Source of the DNA: Ascidiimonas aurantiaca
GTDB lineage: Bacteria > Bacteroidota > Bacteroidia > Flavobacteriales > Flavobacteriaceae
NCBI RefSeq assembly: GCF_037646345.1
Contig: NZ_JBBEWR010000008.1
Coordinates: 1-64,000 of the forward strand
Direction: 5' to 3'
Length of the DNA: 64,000 nucleotides
In this document: positions 9,032-16,740 of the stretch, in pieces
Position numbering within the stretch: position 1 is the first letter of the stretch
Layout: every line of letters starts with the position of its first letter
Made by a program: the position numbers and the translations under genes
The notes under the pieces: model-generated
Seen by the model: the letters and a program-made list of their open reading frames with translations, nothing else
The model's database searches: none
Told to the model about the DNA's origin: nothing

Positions 9032-9703
9032 ATGGAAAAAAAATTGAATATTTTGATGATAGATGATCATCCAATGATACTTGAGGGGTATAAAAATACT
9101 TTGCTGGGAGCAGACGATCTGGACTATTACATAGAAGTAACTACCGCTTCAGACTGTGATAGTGCGTATGAAGAAATTAAAGCAGCGGCACAATTTAAAC
9201 CTTTTGACGTCATATTTGTAGATATAAACCTCCCTCCTTCCAGAGAGGAACATATTACATCTGGTGAAGATCTGGCAATTAAAATACGCCAGCTAACTCC
9301 CAAAACCAAAGTTATTGTTTTAACCATGTATAACGAAAATCACAGAATTCACAATATTCTCAAGAATATAGACCCCGATGGCTTCTTGATTAAAAGTGAC
9401 CTTACTTCCAGTGAATTGCTCTTGGCTTTTAAAATGGTACTTAACAATCCGCCTTACTACAGCAGTACCGTTAAAAATCATCAAAGACTGCGTATCAAAA
9501 ACGATTTCTCTCTTGATGAAAAGAACATGAAAATACTATATCATCTTTCAAGAGGTGTAAAAACAAAAAACTTAACAGAGCATGTGGGCCTTTCATTAAG
9601 CGCTATTGAGAAAAGGAAAAACCAGATCAAGGAATTGTTTGGAATAGGTGATGGAGATGATGAAGTGCTTCTTCGGGAAGCCCGAAACAGAGGGTTTATT
9701 TAA
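9032..9703 (+). CDS. NarL-like response regulator, partner of the TPR kinase
   Basis: 223 residues. The receiver has D11/D12, phospho-acceptor Asp64 in FVDINLPP, Thr in VLTMYN and Lys in LIKSD, so it is complete, unlike the LytTR protein nearby. The C-terminal ~65 residues (MKILYHLSRGVKTKNLTEH, LSLSAIEKRKNQIKE) are a LuxR-type helix-turn-helix with a less typical sequence. The gene starts 23 bp after the kinase, so the pair is co-transcribed. Its targets are not evident; the structured region directly downstream is one candidate to test. Confidence 0.93.
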   Translation: MEKKLNILMIDDHPMILEGYKNTLLGADDLDYYIEVTTASDCDSAYEEIKAAAQFKPFDVIFVDINLPPSREEHITSGEDLAIKIRQLTPKTKVIVLTMYNENHRIHNILKNIDPDGFLIKSDLTSSELLLAFKMVLNNPPYYSSTVKNHQRLRIKNDFSLDEKNMKILYHLSRGVKTKNLTEHVGLSLSAIEKRKNQIKELFGIGDGDDEVLLREARNRGFI

Positions 9704-10069
9704 AAGTGTTAAAAAAAGCAAATATTTATGGTTTTAACGTAAATATTTTATGCTAAAAACACAAGGTATTTACACGCATTATAAATACATTTGAATATCA
9801 TATGATTAGAGTTTGTCACCTTTAATTTATATGATTGGTGTTTGTACACGCATGTTGTATAAATGGAGAACTAATCATTCTTCAAAAAATGGTTTAAGAG
9901 TAATTGTTGGGGGGCCAACAATCAACGGTGAGACTCCAGGGATTATCATAAGATAATCCCGGAGACGAGCCGGAAAATCTTCAAAAACCCAACTTTAAGT
10001 AGTGAGACTTCTTATTCAGTAATACCTTTGTCTGGTATATATTAAGCTAAATTGTATTATTTTTGATGC
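9704..10069. other. Intergenic region between the two-component system and idi
   Basis: 366 bp with no convincing gene. It holds an A/T-only hairpin (AAATATTTA at 9720-9728 with TAAATATTT at 9740-9748), then two strong GC-rich hairpins (9903-9972, listed separately). Near 10058-10065 a TAnnTTTG-like box lies only 4 bases before the idi start, too close to serve idi unless that mRNA has almost no leader. A 41-codon frame (9831-9956) runs through the hairpins and is not credited. Confidence 0.6.
9903..9972 (+). ncRNA. Candidate structured RNA or idi leader element
   Basis: Hairpin 1: ATTGTTGG (9903-9910), loop GGGG, CCAACAAT (9915-9922), a perfect 8-bp stem. Hairpin 2: CTCC-A-GGGATTATC (9934-9947), loop ATAA, GATAATCCC-GGAG (9952-9964), 13 bp with one bulge. 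An outer CGG/CCG helix (9926-9928 with 9970-9972) encloses hairpin 2 through a purine-rich internal loop (TGAGA against ACGAG). The motif GTGAGACT occurs again near 10004. No T-run follows, so it is not a simple terminator. It may be a small RNA, a regulatory leader of idi, or a relic of a mobile element. No known RNA family was recognised. Confidence 0.4.
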
Positions 10070-10591
10070 ATGAGTAAAGAAAAAGTACTTCTCGTAAATG
10101 AGAATGATGAGCAAATTGGGGTAATGCCTAAAATGGAAGCTCATGAAAAAGGGTTATTGCATCGGGCATTTTCGGTATTTATTTTAAACTCCCGTAATGA
10201 ACTTATGTTACAGCAACGTGCTTTGCATAAGTATCATTCCCCTGGTTTATGGACCAATACCTGCTGTAGCCACCAACGTGAAGGGGAATCTAATTTAGAA
10301 GCAGGTAAAAGACGGTTGTTTGAAGAAATGGGCATTGAAACCGAACTGGAAGAATTATTCTCATTTATATACAAAGCCCCTTTTGATAATGGCCTTACTG
10401 AACATGAGTACGACCATGTAATGGCAGGCCGGTATGATGGTGAACCCGCTATTAACCCAGACGAAGCAGCCAGTTGGAAATGGATGCCTCTTGAAGAAGT
10501 GCATAAAGATATAATTGAGAATGAAGGGAATTATACGGTGTGGTTCAAAATTATTTTTAATCGTTTTTATGACCATTTAAAACAGTTCTAG
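10070..10591 (+). CDS. idi: Isopentenyl-diphosphate delta-isomerase, type I
   Basis: 173 residues of the Nudix-fold type I enzyme, which interconverts IPP and DMAPP for isoprenoid synthesis in the cytosol. The catalytic Cys66 and His68 lie in TNTCCSH. Metal-binding His25 and His31 sit in MEAHEKGLLH, and the acid pair Glu111/Glu113 in LTEHEYDH. The Nudix helix is AGKRRLFEEMG. Length fits the family (~170-180). The 3' end overlaps the convergent hydrolase gene by 15 bp. It is expressed on its own, behind the structured intergenic region. Confidence 0.95.
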   Translation: MSKEKVLLVNENDEQIGVMPKMEAHEKGLLHRAFSVFILNSRNELMLQQRALHKYHSPGLWTNTCCSHQREGESNLEAGKRRLFEEMGIETELEELFSFIYKAPFDNGLTEHEYDHVMAGRYDGEPAINPDEAASWKWMPLEEVHKDIIENEGNYTVWFKIIFNRFYDHLKQF

Positions 10592-11428
10592 GAATTCCTT
10601 TTGTATTGTGTCAAATCTTGTCCAGATAAGAGCATGACCTGCTCCTTCCAATGTAATGAGCCGGGTGTTCTTTTTTTCGTTGTGTAATTTAATACTGTTA
10701 TCTAAAGGAACTATCATATCTTCATTACCGTGTATGACAATTGTGGTAGTTTCTAGATCCTTCCACTGTTCTTCAAACCCCTGCAGGTCAGTTTTATGAT
10801 TCAGTTTTTCAATAGAGGCACTCCTCCAGATGTGCGGTACCAATGGTCTTGTTAATTCCCATTTGTAAAAATGAATAGGGAAAGGAATGACCTCAAACTC
10901 TGAGTAAAGTGCGGGGGCAAATAATACAATTTTCTCAGTTTTATGCTGTAAAGCGTACGCCAGGGCAATAGGGCCTCCGTACGAATACCCTACTAATGAG
11001 ACCTCCTTTAAACCAAATTCAGAAATTATATAGTGCAGTAATAAGGCTTCTTTGGTAATTGAATTTAAAACAGGAGTATTTTTACCCGGGCCGTACCCCA
11101 AACGATCGTACGATATCAGATTTGCTTTTTGCCGTAATTCTTTATGGCTCATGTATTTTGAAAAGTCTGTAGATGACCCAATAGAACCATGAACAAATAT
11201 GATAGAAGGAAGCCCGGGGTTAATAGTCCCGGCAGAAACTACACGTATAGACTTCCCTTCAAATTTTAAATAATGTATCTTTGCATTGGTCTCAAGTTCT
11301 TTAAAAGTTGTAAGTACTTTTTTATCACTTTTAGGAGATGAAAACGTATAAAAAGTAACAAGTGCCGCTCCCGTAAGTACTATAAACAGGAGAAAAAGAT
11401 ACTTTAGGATTTTTTTAAACTTTTTCAA
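10577..11428 (-). CDS. Membrane-anchored alpha/beta hydrolase
   Basis: 283 residues. An N-terminal helix (YLFLLFIVLTGAALVTFYTF) anchors the protein, followed by an alpha/beta hydrolase fold with the oxyanion region FVHGSIGSS and nucleophile elbow GYSYGG. The acid region is HGNEDMIVP and the catalytic His lies in LEGAGHAL, so the triad looks complete. The substrate is unknown; esterase or lipase activity is likely. It is transcribed toward idi, and the two coding regions overlap by 15 bp at their 3' ends. Confidence 0.85.
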   Translation of the reverse strand: MKKFKKILKYLFLLFIVLTGAALVTFYTFSSPKSDKKVLTTFKELETNAKIHYLKFEGKSIRVVSAGTINPGLPSIIFVHGSIGSSTDFSKYMSHKELRQKANLISYDRLGYGPGKNTPVLNSITKEALLLHYIISEFGLKEVSLVGYSYGGPIALAYALQHKTEKIVLFAPALYSEFEVIPFPIHFYKWELTRPLVPHIWRSASIEKLNHKTDLQGFEEQWKDLETTTIVIHGNEDMIVPLDNSIKLHNEKKNTRLITLEGAGHALIWTRFDTIQKEFLELF

Positions 11429-11456
11429 GTGTTTGTGTTTTTAAGAATAATACCTT

Positions 11457-11867
11457 ATGAAAGTAAAAATACACAGAAAAGCTCATTTTAACGCTGCCCA
11501 CAGGCTTTATCGGAAAGATTATTCTGACGAGAAAAACAAAGCAGTGTTTGGTAAATGTAGCAATCCCCATTACCACGGTCACAATTACGAACTCATTGTA
11601 GGAGTGAAAGGTGAGATTGATAAGGAAACGGGTTTTGTTATGGATATGAAAGTGCTAAAAGATCTTATTAAAGAAGAAGTTGAAGAAGCATTTGATCATA
11701 AAAACCTGAACATAGAGGTTCCTGAGTTTAGCACACTCAACCCTACGGCCGAGAATATAGCCGTGGTTATCTGGAATAAGTTGAGAAAGCATATTCGTAC
11801 AGACCTGGAACTGGAAGTTGTTTTATATGAAACCCCTCGTAATTTTGTAACTTATACCGGAGATTAA
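11457..11867 (+). CDS. 6-pyruvoyltetrahydropterin synthase / QueD family
   Basis: 136 residues. Zinc ligands His15 (FNAAHRL), His40 and His42 (HYHGHNY), catalytic Cys34 in GKCSNPHYHGHNY, the pair Asp80/His81 in FDHKNLN, and Glu125 in YETPRN are all present. The Cys-x5-HGH spacing resembles animal-type PTPS more than the Cys-x3-HGH of E. coli QueD, so the product could be 6-pyruvoyl- or 6-carboxy-tetrahydropterin. No queC or queE lies nearby to decide it. Its stop overlaps the start of the peroxiredoxin gene by one base (TAATG), which indicates coupled translation. Confidence 0.88.
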   Translation: MKVKIHRKAHFNAAHRLYRKDYSDEKNKAVFGKCSNPHYHGHNYELIVGVKGEIDKETGFVMDMKVLKDLIKEEVEEAFDHKNLNIEVPEFSTLNPTAENIAVVIWNKLRKHIRTDLELEVVLYETPRNFVTYTGD

Positions 11868-12328
11868 TGAGTTTAAGAACAGGAGATACCATTCCCGATT
11901 TTACCTTAAAAGACCAGAACGGAAACGATTTTCACAGTCTCAGTTTAATAGGTAAGCAACCTCTGGTTTTATTCTTTTACCCTAAAGATTTCACACCCGG
12001 TTGTACAAAAGAAGTGTGTAACTTTCGGGATCATTATGAAAGTTTTGTCGATCTTGGAGCCCATGTGGTAGGTATAAGTAGTGATTCACAACAGTCCCAC
12101 CATAGGTTTTCCCAAAAGTATTCTCTTTCATTTCAGTTGCTTGCAGATAAAGGAGGTAAAGTTCGAAAATTTTTTGGGGTTCCCGGAGCAGTTTTAGGAC
12201 TGTTGCCTGGAAGAGAAACCTATGTTTTTGATAAAGACGGAAAAGTAATTATGCTATTTAACAGCATACGAGCCGATAATCACGTAAATAAGGCCTTAAA
12301 AGCACTTTTAAAATTAAAAGAAGCATAA
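11867..12328 (+). CDS. bcp: Thiol peroxidase, BCP/PrxQ-type peroxiredoxin
   Basis: 153 residues. The peroxidatic Cys46 lies in DFTPGCTKEVC and a resolving Cys51 five residues on, the atypical 2-Cys BCP pattern. The thioredoxin fold matches in order (IPDFTLKD, LVLFFYPKD, VVGISSDS, TYVFDKDG). It reduces hydrogen peroxide and lipid hydroperoxides with thioredoxin. It is the second gene of the PTPS - peroxiredoxin - manA - 88-aa operon, with the next gene 5 bp downstream. Confidence 0.94.
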   Translation: MSLRTGDTIPDFTLKDQNGNDFHSLSLIGKQPLVLFFYPKDFTPGCTKEVCNFRDHYESFVDLGAHVVGISSDSQQSHHRFSQKYSLSFQLLADKGGKVRKFFGVPGAVLGLLPGRETYVFDKDGKVIMLFNSIRADNHVNKALKALLKLKEA

Positions 12329-12333
12329 CTAAC

Positions 12334-13296
12334 ATGTACCCGTTGAAATTTAAACCTGTTTACAAAGAAAGGCTATGGGGAGGAACCAAGCTAAATACAG
12401 TTCTGAATAAAGATATACCGGGGGAAGGTATTGGTGAGAGTTGGGAATTGTCTGGAGTAGAGGGAGATGTATCAGTAGTAGCAAACGGTGCGTTTGCCGG
12501 GAGTACCCTTACAGAGCTTATAGATAGAGAAAAAGACTGTTTACTCGGTAAAAAGGTATATAGCAAATTTGGAGAAACATTTCCAATACTTGTAAAATTT
12601 ATTGATGCCCGGCAGGATCTTTCCATTCAGGTGCATCCCAATGATATGTTAGCAGCTCAAAGACACAAAAGTTTTGGTAAGACAGAGATGTGGTATATTA
12701 TGCAGGCCGATAAAGATGCCCGGTTAATTGTTGGTTTTAACAGAGATGTAAGCCGCGCAGAATATGAAGAACATCTGGCACATAACACTCTTGAAAAGTT
12801 ACTTAATTACGAAAAAGTAGCAGAAGGCGATACTTTTTTTATTAATACCGGAAAAATACATGCCATTGGCGGGGGGATTATGCTGGCAGAAATCCAACAG
12901 ACCTCCGATATTACATACAGAGTTTATGACTGGAACCGTAAGGATAAGAATGGCAATACCCGGGAGCTGCATACCGAAATGGCGTTAGATGCTATAGATT
13001 ATGACCGTAAAGATGATTTTAAGGTAATCTATAAACAGGATAAGAACACCCCGCACACGATGGTGGAAAGCCCATATTTTACAACCAATTATATCGCTCT
13101 TGAAGGCGTTTTGCAATTAGATCTTTCACAACTGGACAGCTTTAGTATCTATCTTTGTGTAGAAGGAGAGGTGCAAATAGCGAATACAGAGGGTTCAGAA
13201 CTTCTTAAAAAAGGAGAGACCGCATTGGTATCTGCTGCTACAGAAAAACTGGAATTAAGAGCTAAAAAAGCGAAAGTATTGCAGGTACATTTATAA
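12334..13296 (+). CDS. manA: Mannose-6-phosphate isomerase, class I
   Basis: 320 residues, the short class I cupin form. Motifs include KERLWGG near the start, the zinc site in SIQVHPND with GKTEMWYI, and the catalytic region GGIMLAEIQQTSDITYRVYDW. It interconverts fructose-6-phosphate and mannose-6-phosphate and so feeds GDP-mannose and glycan synthesis. Spacing of 5 bp after the peroxiredoxin gene and 31 bp before the next gene suggests one operon. Confidence 0.94.
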   Translation: MYPLKFKPVYKERLWGGTKLNTVLNKDIPGEGIGESWELSGVEGDVSVVANGAFAGSTLTELIDREKDCLLGKKVYSKFGETFPILVKFIDARQDLSIQVHPNDMLAAQRHKSFGKTEMWYIMQADKDARLIVGFNRDVSRAEYEEHLAHNTLEKLLNYEKVAEGDTFFINTGKIHAIGGGIMLAEIQQTSDITYRVYDWNRKDKNGNTRELHTEMALDAIDYDRKDDFKVIYKQDKNTPHTMVESPYFTTNYIALEGVLQLDLSQLDSFSIYLCVEGEVQIANTEGSELLKKGETALVSAATEKLELRAKKAKVLQVHL

Positions 13297-13327
13297 TAAG
13301 TGTATTTTTGTACTTAAAATTTATTTT

Positions 13328-13594
13328 ATGGCAAGTATAAAGAATTTAAAGAAAGACATTAATAATGTTTTGGGGGACATTATAGATGGAGTGTATCTAT
13401 GGGAAATGACTACCGGAAATTCGGCTTCTGAGAAAGGAAATGCGATTATAGATGAGGCGATTGCGGTATTTGATGATCTAATTGTAAAAGTAAATGATAA
13501 AACCGTAGAAAATAGAAAAAAGCACCTTAAAGAAGTAACAGAAGAGTTTGAAAAAAGATCTCAGGAACTGGTTGATAAACTCAATAAATTATAA
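13328..13594 (+). CDS. Conserved hypothetical protein (88 aa)
   Basis: 88 residues, highly charged and helical, without signal peptide or membrane segment. The C-terminal half (VENRKKHLKEVTEEFEKRSQ) is a likely coiled coil. It resembles small flavobacterial proteins of unknown function. It ends the operon ahead of a strong terminator, and the ATG follows AAAATTTATTTT, a normal leader for this group. No function is proposed. Confidence 0.75.
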   Translation: MASIKNLKKDINNVLGDIIDGVYLWEMTTGNSASEKGNAIIDEAIAVFDDLIVKVNDKTVENRKKHLKEVTEEFEKRSQELVDKLNKL

Positions 13595-13616
13595 GTTCCG
13601 CATTTGGTACTATATA

Positions 13617-13652
13617 AAAACAACGGCTGCCTTTAAGGCAGCCGTTGTTTTT
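13617..13652. terminator. Terminator after the manA operon
   Basis: CAACGGCTGCCTT pairs perfectly with AAGGCAGCCGTTG around one base, flanked by A-run and T-run. The stem is 13 bp plus the A/T flanks. Confidence 0.92.
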
Positions 13653-13780
13653 TGTAAAATATTCACGATCTCATTATCATAAAAACCCCATAACTATTTA
13701 AAGTGCTTTTCAAGCCATTAAGAAGTTAAGTACATTTGGAAATATAAAATAAATAATTAGAGTGAATTGACTGCGTCACG

Positions 13781-13819
13781 CACTTGTAGGTATTTCACTA
13801 TGATGAAATACCCACAGGT
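13781..13819. repeat. Long imperfect hairpin at the left edge of the accessory stretch
   Basis: CACTTGT-A-GGTATTTCA (13781-13797) pairs with TGAAATACC-C-ACAGGTG (13804-13819) around CTATGA, with one mismatch and one G-T pair. No T-run follows on either side. It sits between the manA terminator and an AT-rich gene pair whose base use differs from its neighbours. Confidence 0.5.
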
Positions 13820-13879
13820 GCTAAACCATACCACTACTTATACACTCTACCTTATAGGCAATTATGACAATCAAATCGA

Positions 13880-14581
13880 ATGAATGAAAATCTAATCGCA
13901 ATACTAATATTACTCATATACTTTTCTCCGGTTTTTTATCAATTGGGATTAGTGATAAAAGAGAGTAAAAAAGGAAATAAAACTCCACTAAAGAAGTTTA
14001 AAAAGTTCTTGAAATATAGTGTTGTGATAATTATTCCAATAATAATCATATTTGGAATTTTAAGCCATACCAATTACCTGAACTATGAAAAACCCTTGAC
14101 ATTTGACAAATATGAACAAATAACATTTGAAAATTTTAGAGGTTTAGAGTTTTTTAAAAAATCACTTTATGGAAATGAAAGGTTTGCTTACGTAGTTACA
14201 TCTATAGATAGTGATATTGATGACAATTCTGTAACTGTTCAATCCTTTTTCTATCCTTCACGTTCATTTGTTTACAAAAAGAACACAAACAGTAAGGAAC
14301 TACTAACACACGAGAAATATCACATAAAAATTACTGAATTGTTTGCAAGAAAAGCAAAAGAAAAAATATCAAAACTCAGTAGATTTGACAAAAACAAAAT
14401 TGAAGCAATAATTCGTCAAGCAAAAAAAGAAGAACGAAAATTTCAAAAAGAATATGACTACAATACTTTCCACAGTTACGTTTTAAGCGAACAAAAAAGA
14501 TACGAGAAAGAAGTTGACAGTTTACTAAATTTACTAAACGAATATAAAGAACCAAAAATTGAATTTAATGACAAAAATTAG
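13880..14581 (+). CDS. Hypothetical membrane protein (233 aa)
   Basis: 233 residues with two membrane helices (LIAILILLIYFSPVFYQLGLV at ~4-25 and YSVVIIIPIIIIFGILSH at ~47-65), then a soluble Lys/Glu-rich part that ends in a coiled coil (KKEERKFQKEYDYNTF). No family was recognised. It overlaps the following lipoprotein gene by 14 bp, so the two are co-expressed. Codon use is noticeably more A-rich, with more GAC and AAC, than in the manA operon, which suggests acquisition from elsewhere. Confidence 0.7.
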   Translation: MNENLIAILILLIYFSPVFYQLGLVIKESKKGNKTPLKKFKKFLKYSVVIIIPIIIIFGILSHTNYLNYEKPLTFDKYEQITFENFRGLEFFKKSLYGNERFAYVVTSIDSDIDDNSVTVQSFFYPSRSFVYKKNTNSKELLTHEKYHIKITELFARKAKEKISKLSRFDKNKIEAIIRQAKKEERKFQKEYDYNTFHSYVLSEQKRYEKEVDSLLNLLNEYKEPKIEFNDKN

Positions 14582-15326
14582 GCTTATACTTTTTGCTTTA
14601 ATAAGCATAGTTCTCACAAATTGTAATACAGAAAAACATGAATTCCCACTTGACAAACGCTATTGGGACTTAAACGACTATGACAAAGTAGTTCTAGAAC
14701 TTAATTATGGATATGAAGCGGACGAAAAACTTCCCACTTTTGCCGACCCGAAAACGAGAATTATTGTAGAAAAACTTACTGACCAACAGAATTTTAAAAT
14801 TGTTCTTGACGACAACGAATTAGGACTTAAACATAGAAACGATGTGGCTGAAAAATTCTTCAACGAATGGAAAGATATGAGTAAAATCTATGATGCACTC
14901 GATAGAAAAGATCAATACTTATATGACAAAGAAATGCTGGCAGTTTGGCATTTTGGTTTGGGACTTCAACTAAAATATTTCAAATTAGGAAATGATCAAA
15001 TAAAAGAAAATGCAGATGACCCAAATTCTTCAAGGGTTAAAAATAATATCAACTCAAACGTTAGCACACTAATAAAAAACTATCTAATTTATTTAGACGA
15101 GATAAATAACGAGAAAGCGTTTACAGAAGAGGGAAAAGCAAAACTTGCAGAAGGGATTGACAAATATTTTCCTGCTTTGATTGAACTTTACCCAAACGCA
15201 AATTATAGCGGAATGAAAAACAAAGCGGAATTAATGCTCAAAAAAAGTGAAACGGACAAAATAAAGTCCTCTTTAAATAGATTAATTGAGCTAATTGATT
15301 CAAAAAAAGAAACTCAAAATAAATAA
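14568..15326 (+). CDS. Hypothetical lipoprotein (252 aa)
   Basis: ATG at 14568 gives MTKIRLILFALISIVLTNC, a clean lipoprotein signal with Cys19. An upstream TTG at 14559 adds three residues and is less likely. The remaining ~230 residues are charged and helical (FFNEWKDMSKIYDALDRKD, LIELYPNANYSGMKNKAELM) and no family was recognised. The 14-bp overlap with the membrane-protein gene suggests a two-protein envelope unit. It is followed by the folded element at 15341-15465. Confidence 0.7.
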   Translation: MTKIRLILFALISIVLTNCNTEKHEFPLDKRYWDLNDYDKVVLELNYGYEADEKLPTFADPKTRIIVEKLTDQQNFKIVLDDNELGLKHRNDVAEKFFNEWKDMSKIYDALDRKDQYLYDKEMLAVWHFGLGLQLKYFKLGNDQIKENADDPNSSRVKNNINSNVSTLIKNYLIYLDEINNEKAFTEEGKAKLAEGIDKYFPALIELYPNANYSGMKNKAELMLKKSETDKIKSSLNRLIELIDSKKETQNK

Positions 15327-15340
15327 CCACCTACAAGAAT

Positions 15341-15465
15341 GGCTATAAGTAATTGCCTCTTCTCATCTACTTTGAAAATTCCTATGGAATTTCCAACTTT
15401 ATACGTACTTGTAAAGCCTGCCGGAAGGCAGATTATCGTGTTAACAGGCGCAACTATTCATAGCC
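15341..15465. repeat. Folded cassette-border-like element
   Basis: GGCTATAAGTAATTGCC (15341-15357) and GGCGCAACTATTCATAGCC (15447-15465) are imperfect inverted copies that pair with G-T wobbles. Inside are two more hairpins: AAATTCC-TAT-GGAATTT (15376-15392) and CTGCC-GGAA-GGCAG (15418-15431). GTTAG follows at 15474. The layout (imperfect outer arms, inner hairpins, placed after a foreign-looking gene pair) recalls integron attC sites or a small non-autonomous element. No integrase or second copy was found, so the class is uncertain. Confidence 0.5.
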
Positions 15466-15525
15466 GAACTGCTGTTAGTTAAAACCACCAAAAAATACTT
15501 AAAAAGTATTCAATAAAAATAAACT

Positions 15526-16467
15526 ATGATTAGAAGAAATAGTGTTTCAATTGGTATCAAAGCAGTCATGAAACTTGGAAAAGCTCTGATTTTTCTCGGA
15601 ATTATTTTTTTATTGACACCTTTAAGTCAGGTAAATGCTCAATCGTTAAATTCAATAAAAACAAAAAATGTAATATTCAAAAGTGAAGGAGTGGATCTGG
15701 CCGGCACAATTTATGAACCAGAACACTCATATGCAGCATTAGTTATAGTACATGGATCAGGCCAGGTAACTCGAATGTCTGAATTCGCAAAACTTTTGGC
15801 GAAAAACGGGATCTTGGTATTGACCTATGATAAACGTGGAGTTGGAGAATCAGGAGGGGTTTATGCCGGTCCGGAAGTGGGGACTAACAATATTAGTTCA
15901 GATAATCTAAATCTGTTAGCCAAAGATGCAAGTGCTGCCGTGAGTACACTGCATGAACACAACAAAAATATATCTATAGGTCTTGTTGGCTTTAGTCAGG
16001 CAGGGTGGATCATCCCAATCGCCGCAAATGAGAATCCGCTGGTAGAATACATGGTCTTATTTAGTGGTCCTACAATTACAACCCTAGAACAACTCAGGTT
16101 TCAGTTTTACACCAATGGGAATATTGATTTTTGGGAAAACCATACAGAAGCAGACGCTCGTGAACACATCAACAATGCCCCCGACCAATATCAATTTACA
16201 AGTACTGACCCGAAAGTTACGCTGAATACTCTCTCAATTCCGGGTTTGTGGCTTTTTGGTGAAAAGGACATACAGATTCCTGTAAAAATAGATATAGAGC
16301 ATTTGAATACATTTAAAGCTAATGGAAAACCATTTGAGTACTGTTTATTTCCAGCATTGGGTCATAAAACTGCATTTTCAGATTCTACTGAACCGGTTGA
16401 TATTGCAATTCAATGGGTAAAAAGAGAAGTTAAAAAATCAAAAACAATGATAAATGCGAAAGAGTAA
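15526..16467 (+). CDS. Secreted alpha/beta hydrolase
   Basis: 313 residues. The signal peptide (LIFLGIIFLLTPLSQVNAQ) is better placed from the Met at codon 15 (15568) than from the listed first ATG, so the true start is uncertain. The fold shows HGSGQVTR (oxyanion), YDKRGVGESGG, nucleophile motif GFSQAG, acid region FGEKDIQIP and His in LPALGHKTA-type sequence (FPALGHK). It belongs to the family of exported hydrolases whose substrate is unknown. The gene stands alone with long flanking gaps. Confidence 0.82.
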   Translation: MIRRNSVSIGIKAVMKLGKALIFLGIIFLLTPLSQVNAQSLNSIKTKNVIFKSEGVDLAGTIYEPEHSYAALVIVHGSGQVTRMSEFAKLLAKNGILVLTYDKRGVGESGGVYAGPEVGTNNISSDNLNLLAKDASAAVSTLHEHNKNISIGLVGFSQAGWIIPIAANENPLVEYMVLFSGPTITTLEQLRFQFYTNGNIDFWENHTEADAREHINNAPDQYQFTSTDPKVTLNTLSIPGLWLFGEKDIQIPVKIDIEHLNTFKANGKPFEYCLFPALGHKTAFSDSTEPVDIAIQWVKREVKKSKTMINAKE

Positions 16468-16740
16468 GATAAAACAGGTGTCTGCAATATCGGCTTTAAG
16501 CAATAGTGGTTTAAATGGTACTACCAAAAGATAAACATAAATAGAGATCAGTACAAAACTAAAAAGCTGGTGAGCAAAATACAATCTGCTCACAAGTAGT
16601 AGGTGCCCGGAATTGCAAAAGTCATTTTTTAGCCCGAAATTTAAGCTCGGCAAATCATAACTGATAGCTGTAAGGGACCACTGAGGTATAGAAAGTAATT
16701 ATAAATATATTTAAAACTAAAAACTAAAAACTAGAAAATA

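Noticed and set aside
9831..9956. A 41-codon frame (ATG at 9831) that ends INGETPGIIIR
   Set aside because: It runs through two perfect hairpins whose pairing explains the sequence better, has no ribosome-binding site, and no family was recognised. A short peptide cannot be excluded.
10058..10065. TATTTTTG as the idi promoter
   Set aside because: It ends 4 bases before the start codon, so transcription would begin inside the gene unless the mRNA is leaderless in an unusual way.
14559..14567. TTG start for the lipoprotein at 14568
   Set aside because: An ATG three codons later gives the same signal peptide and is the more usual start.
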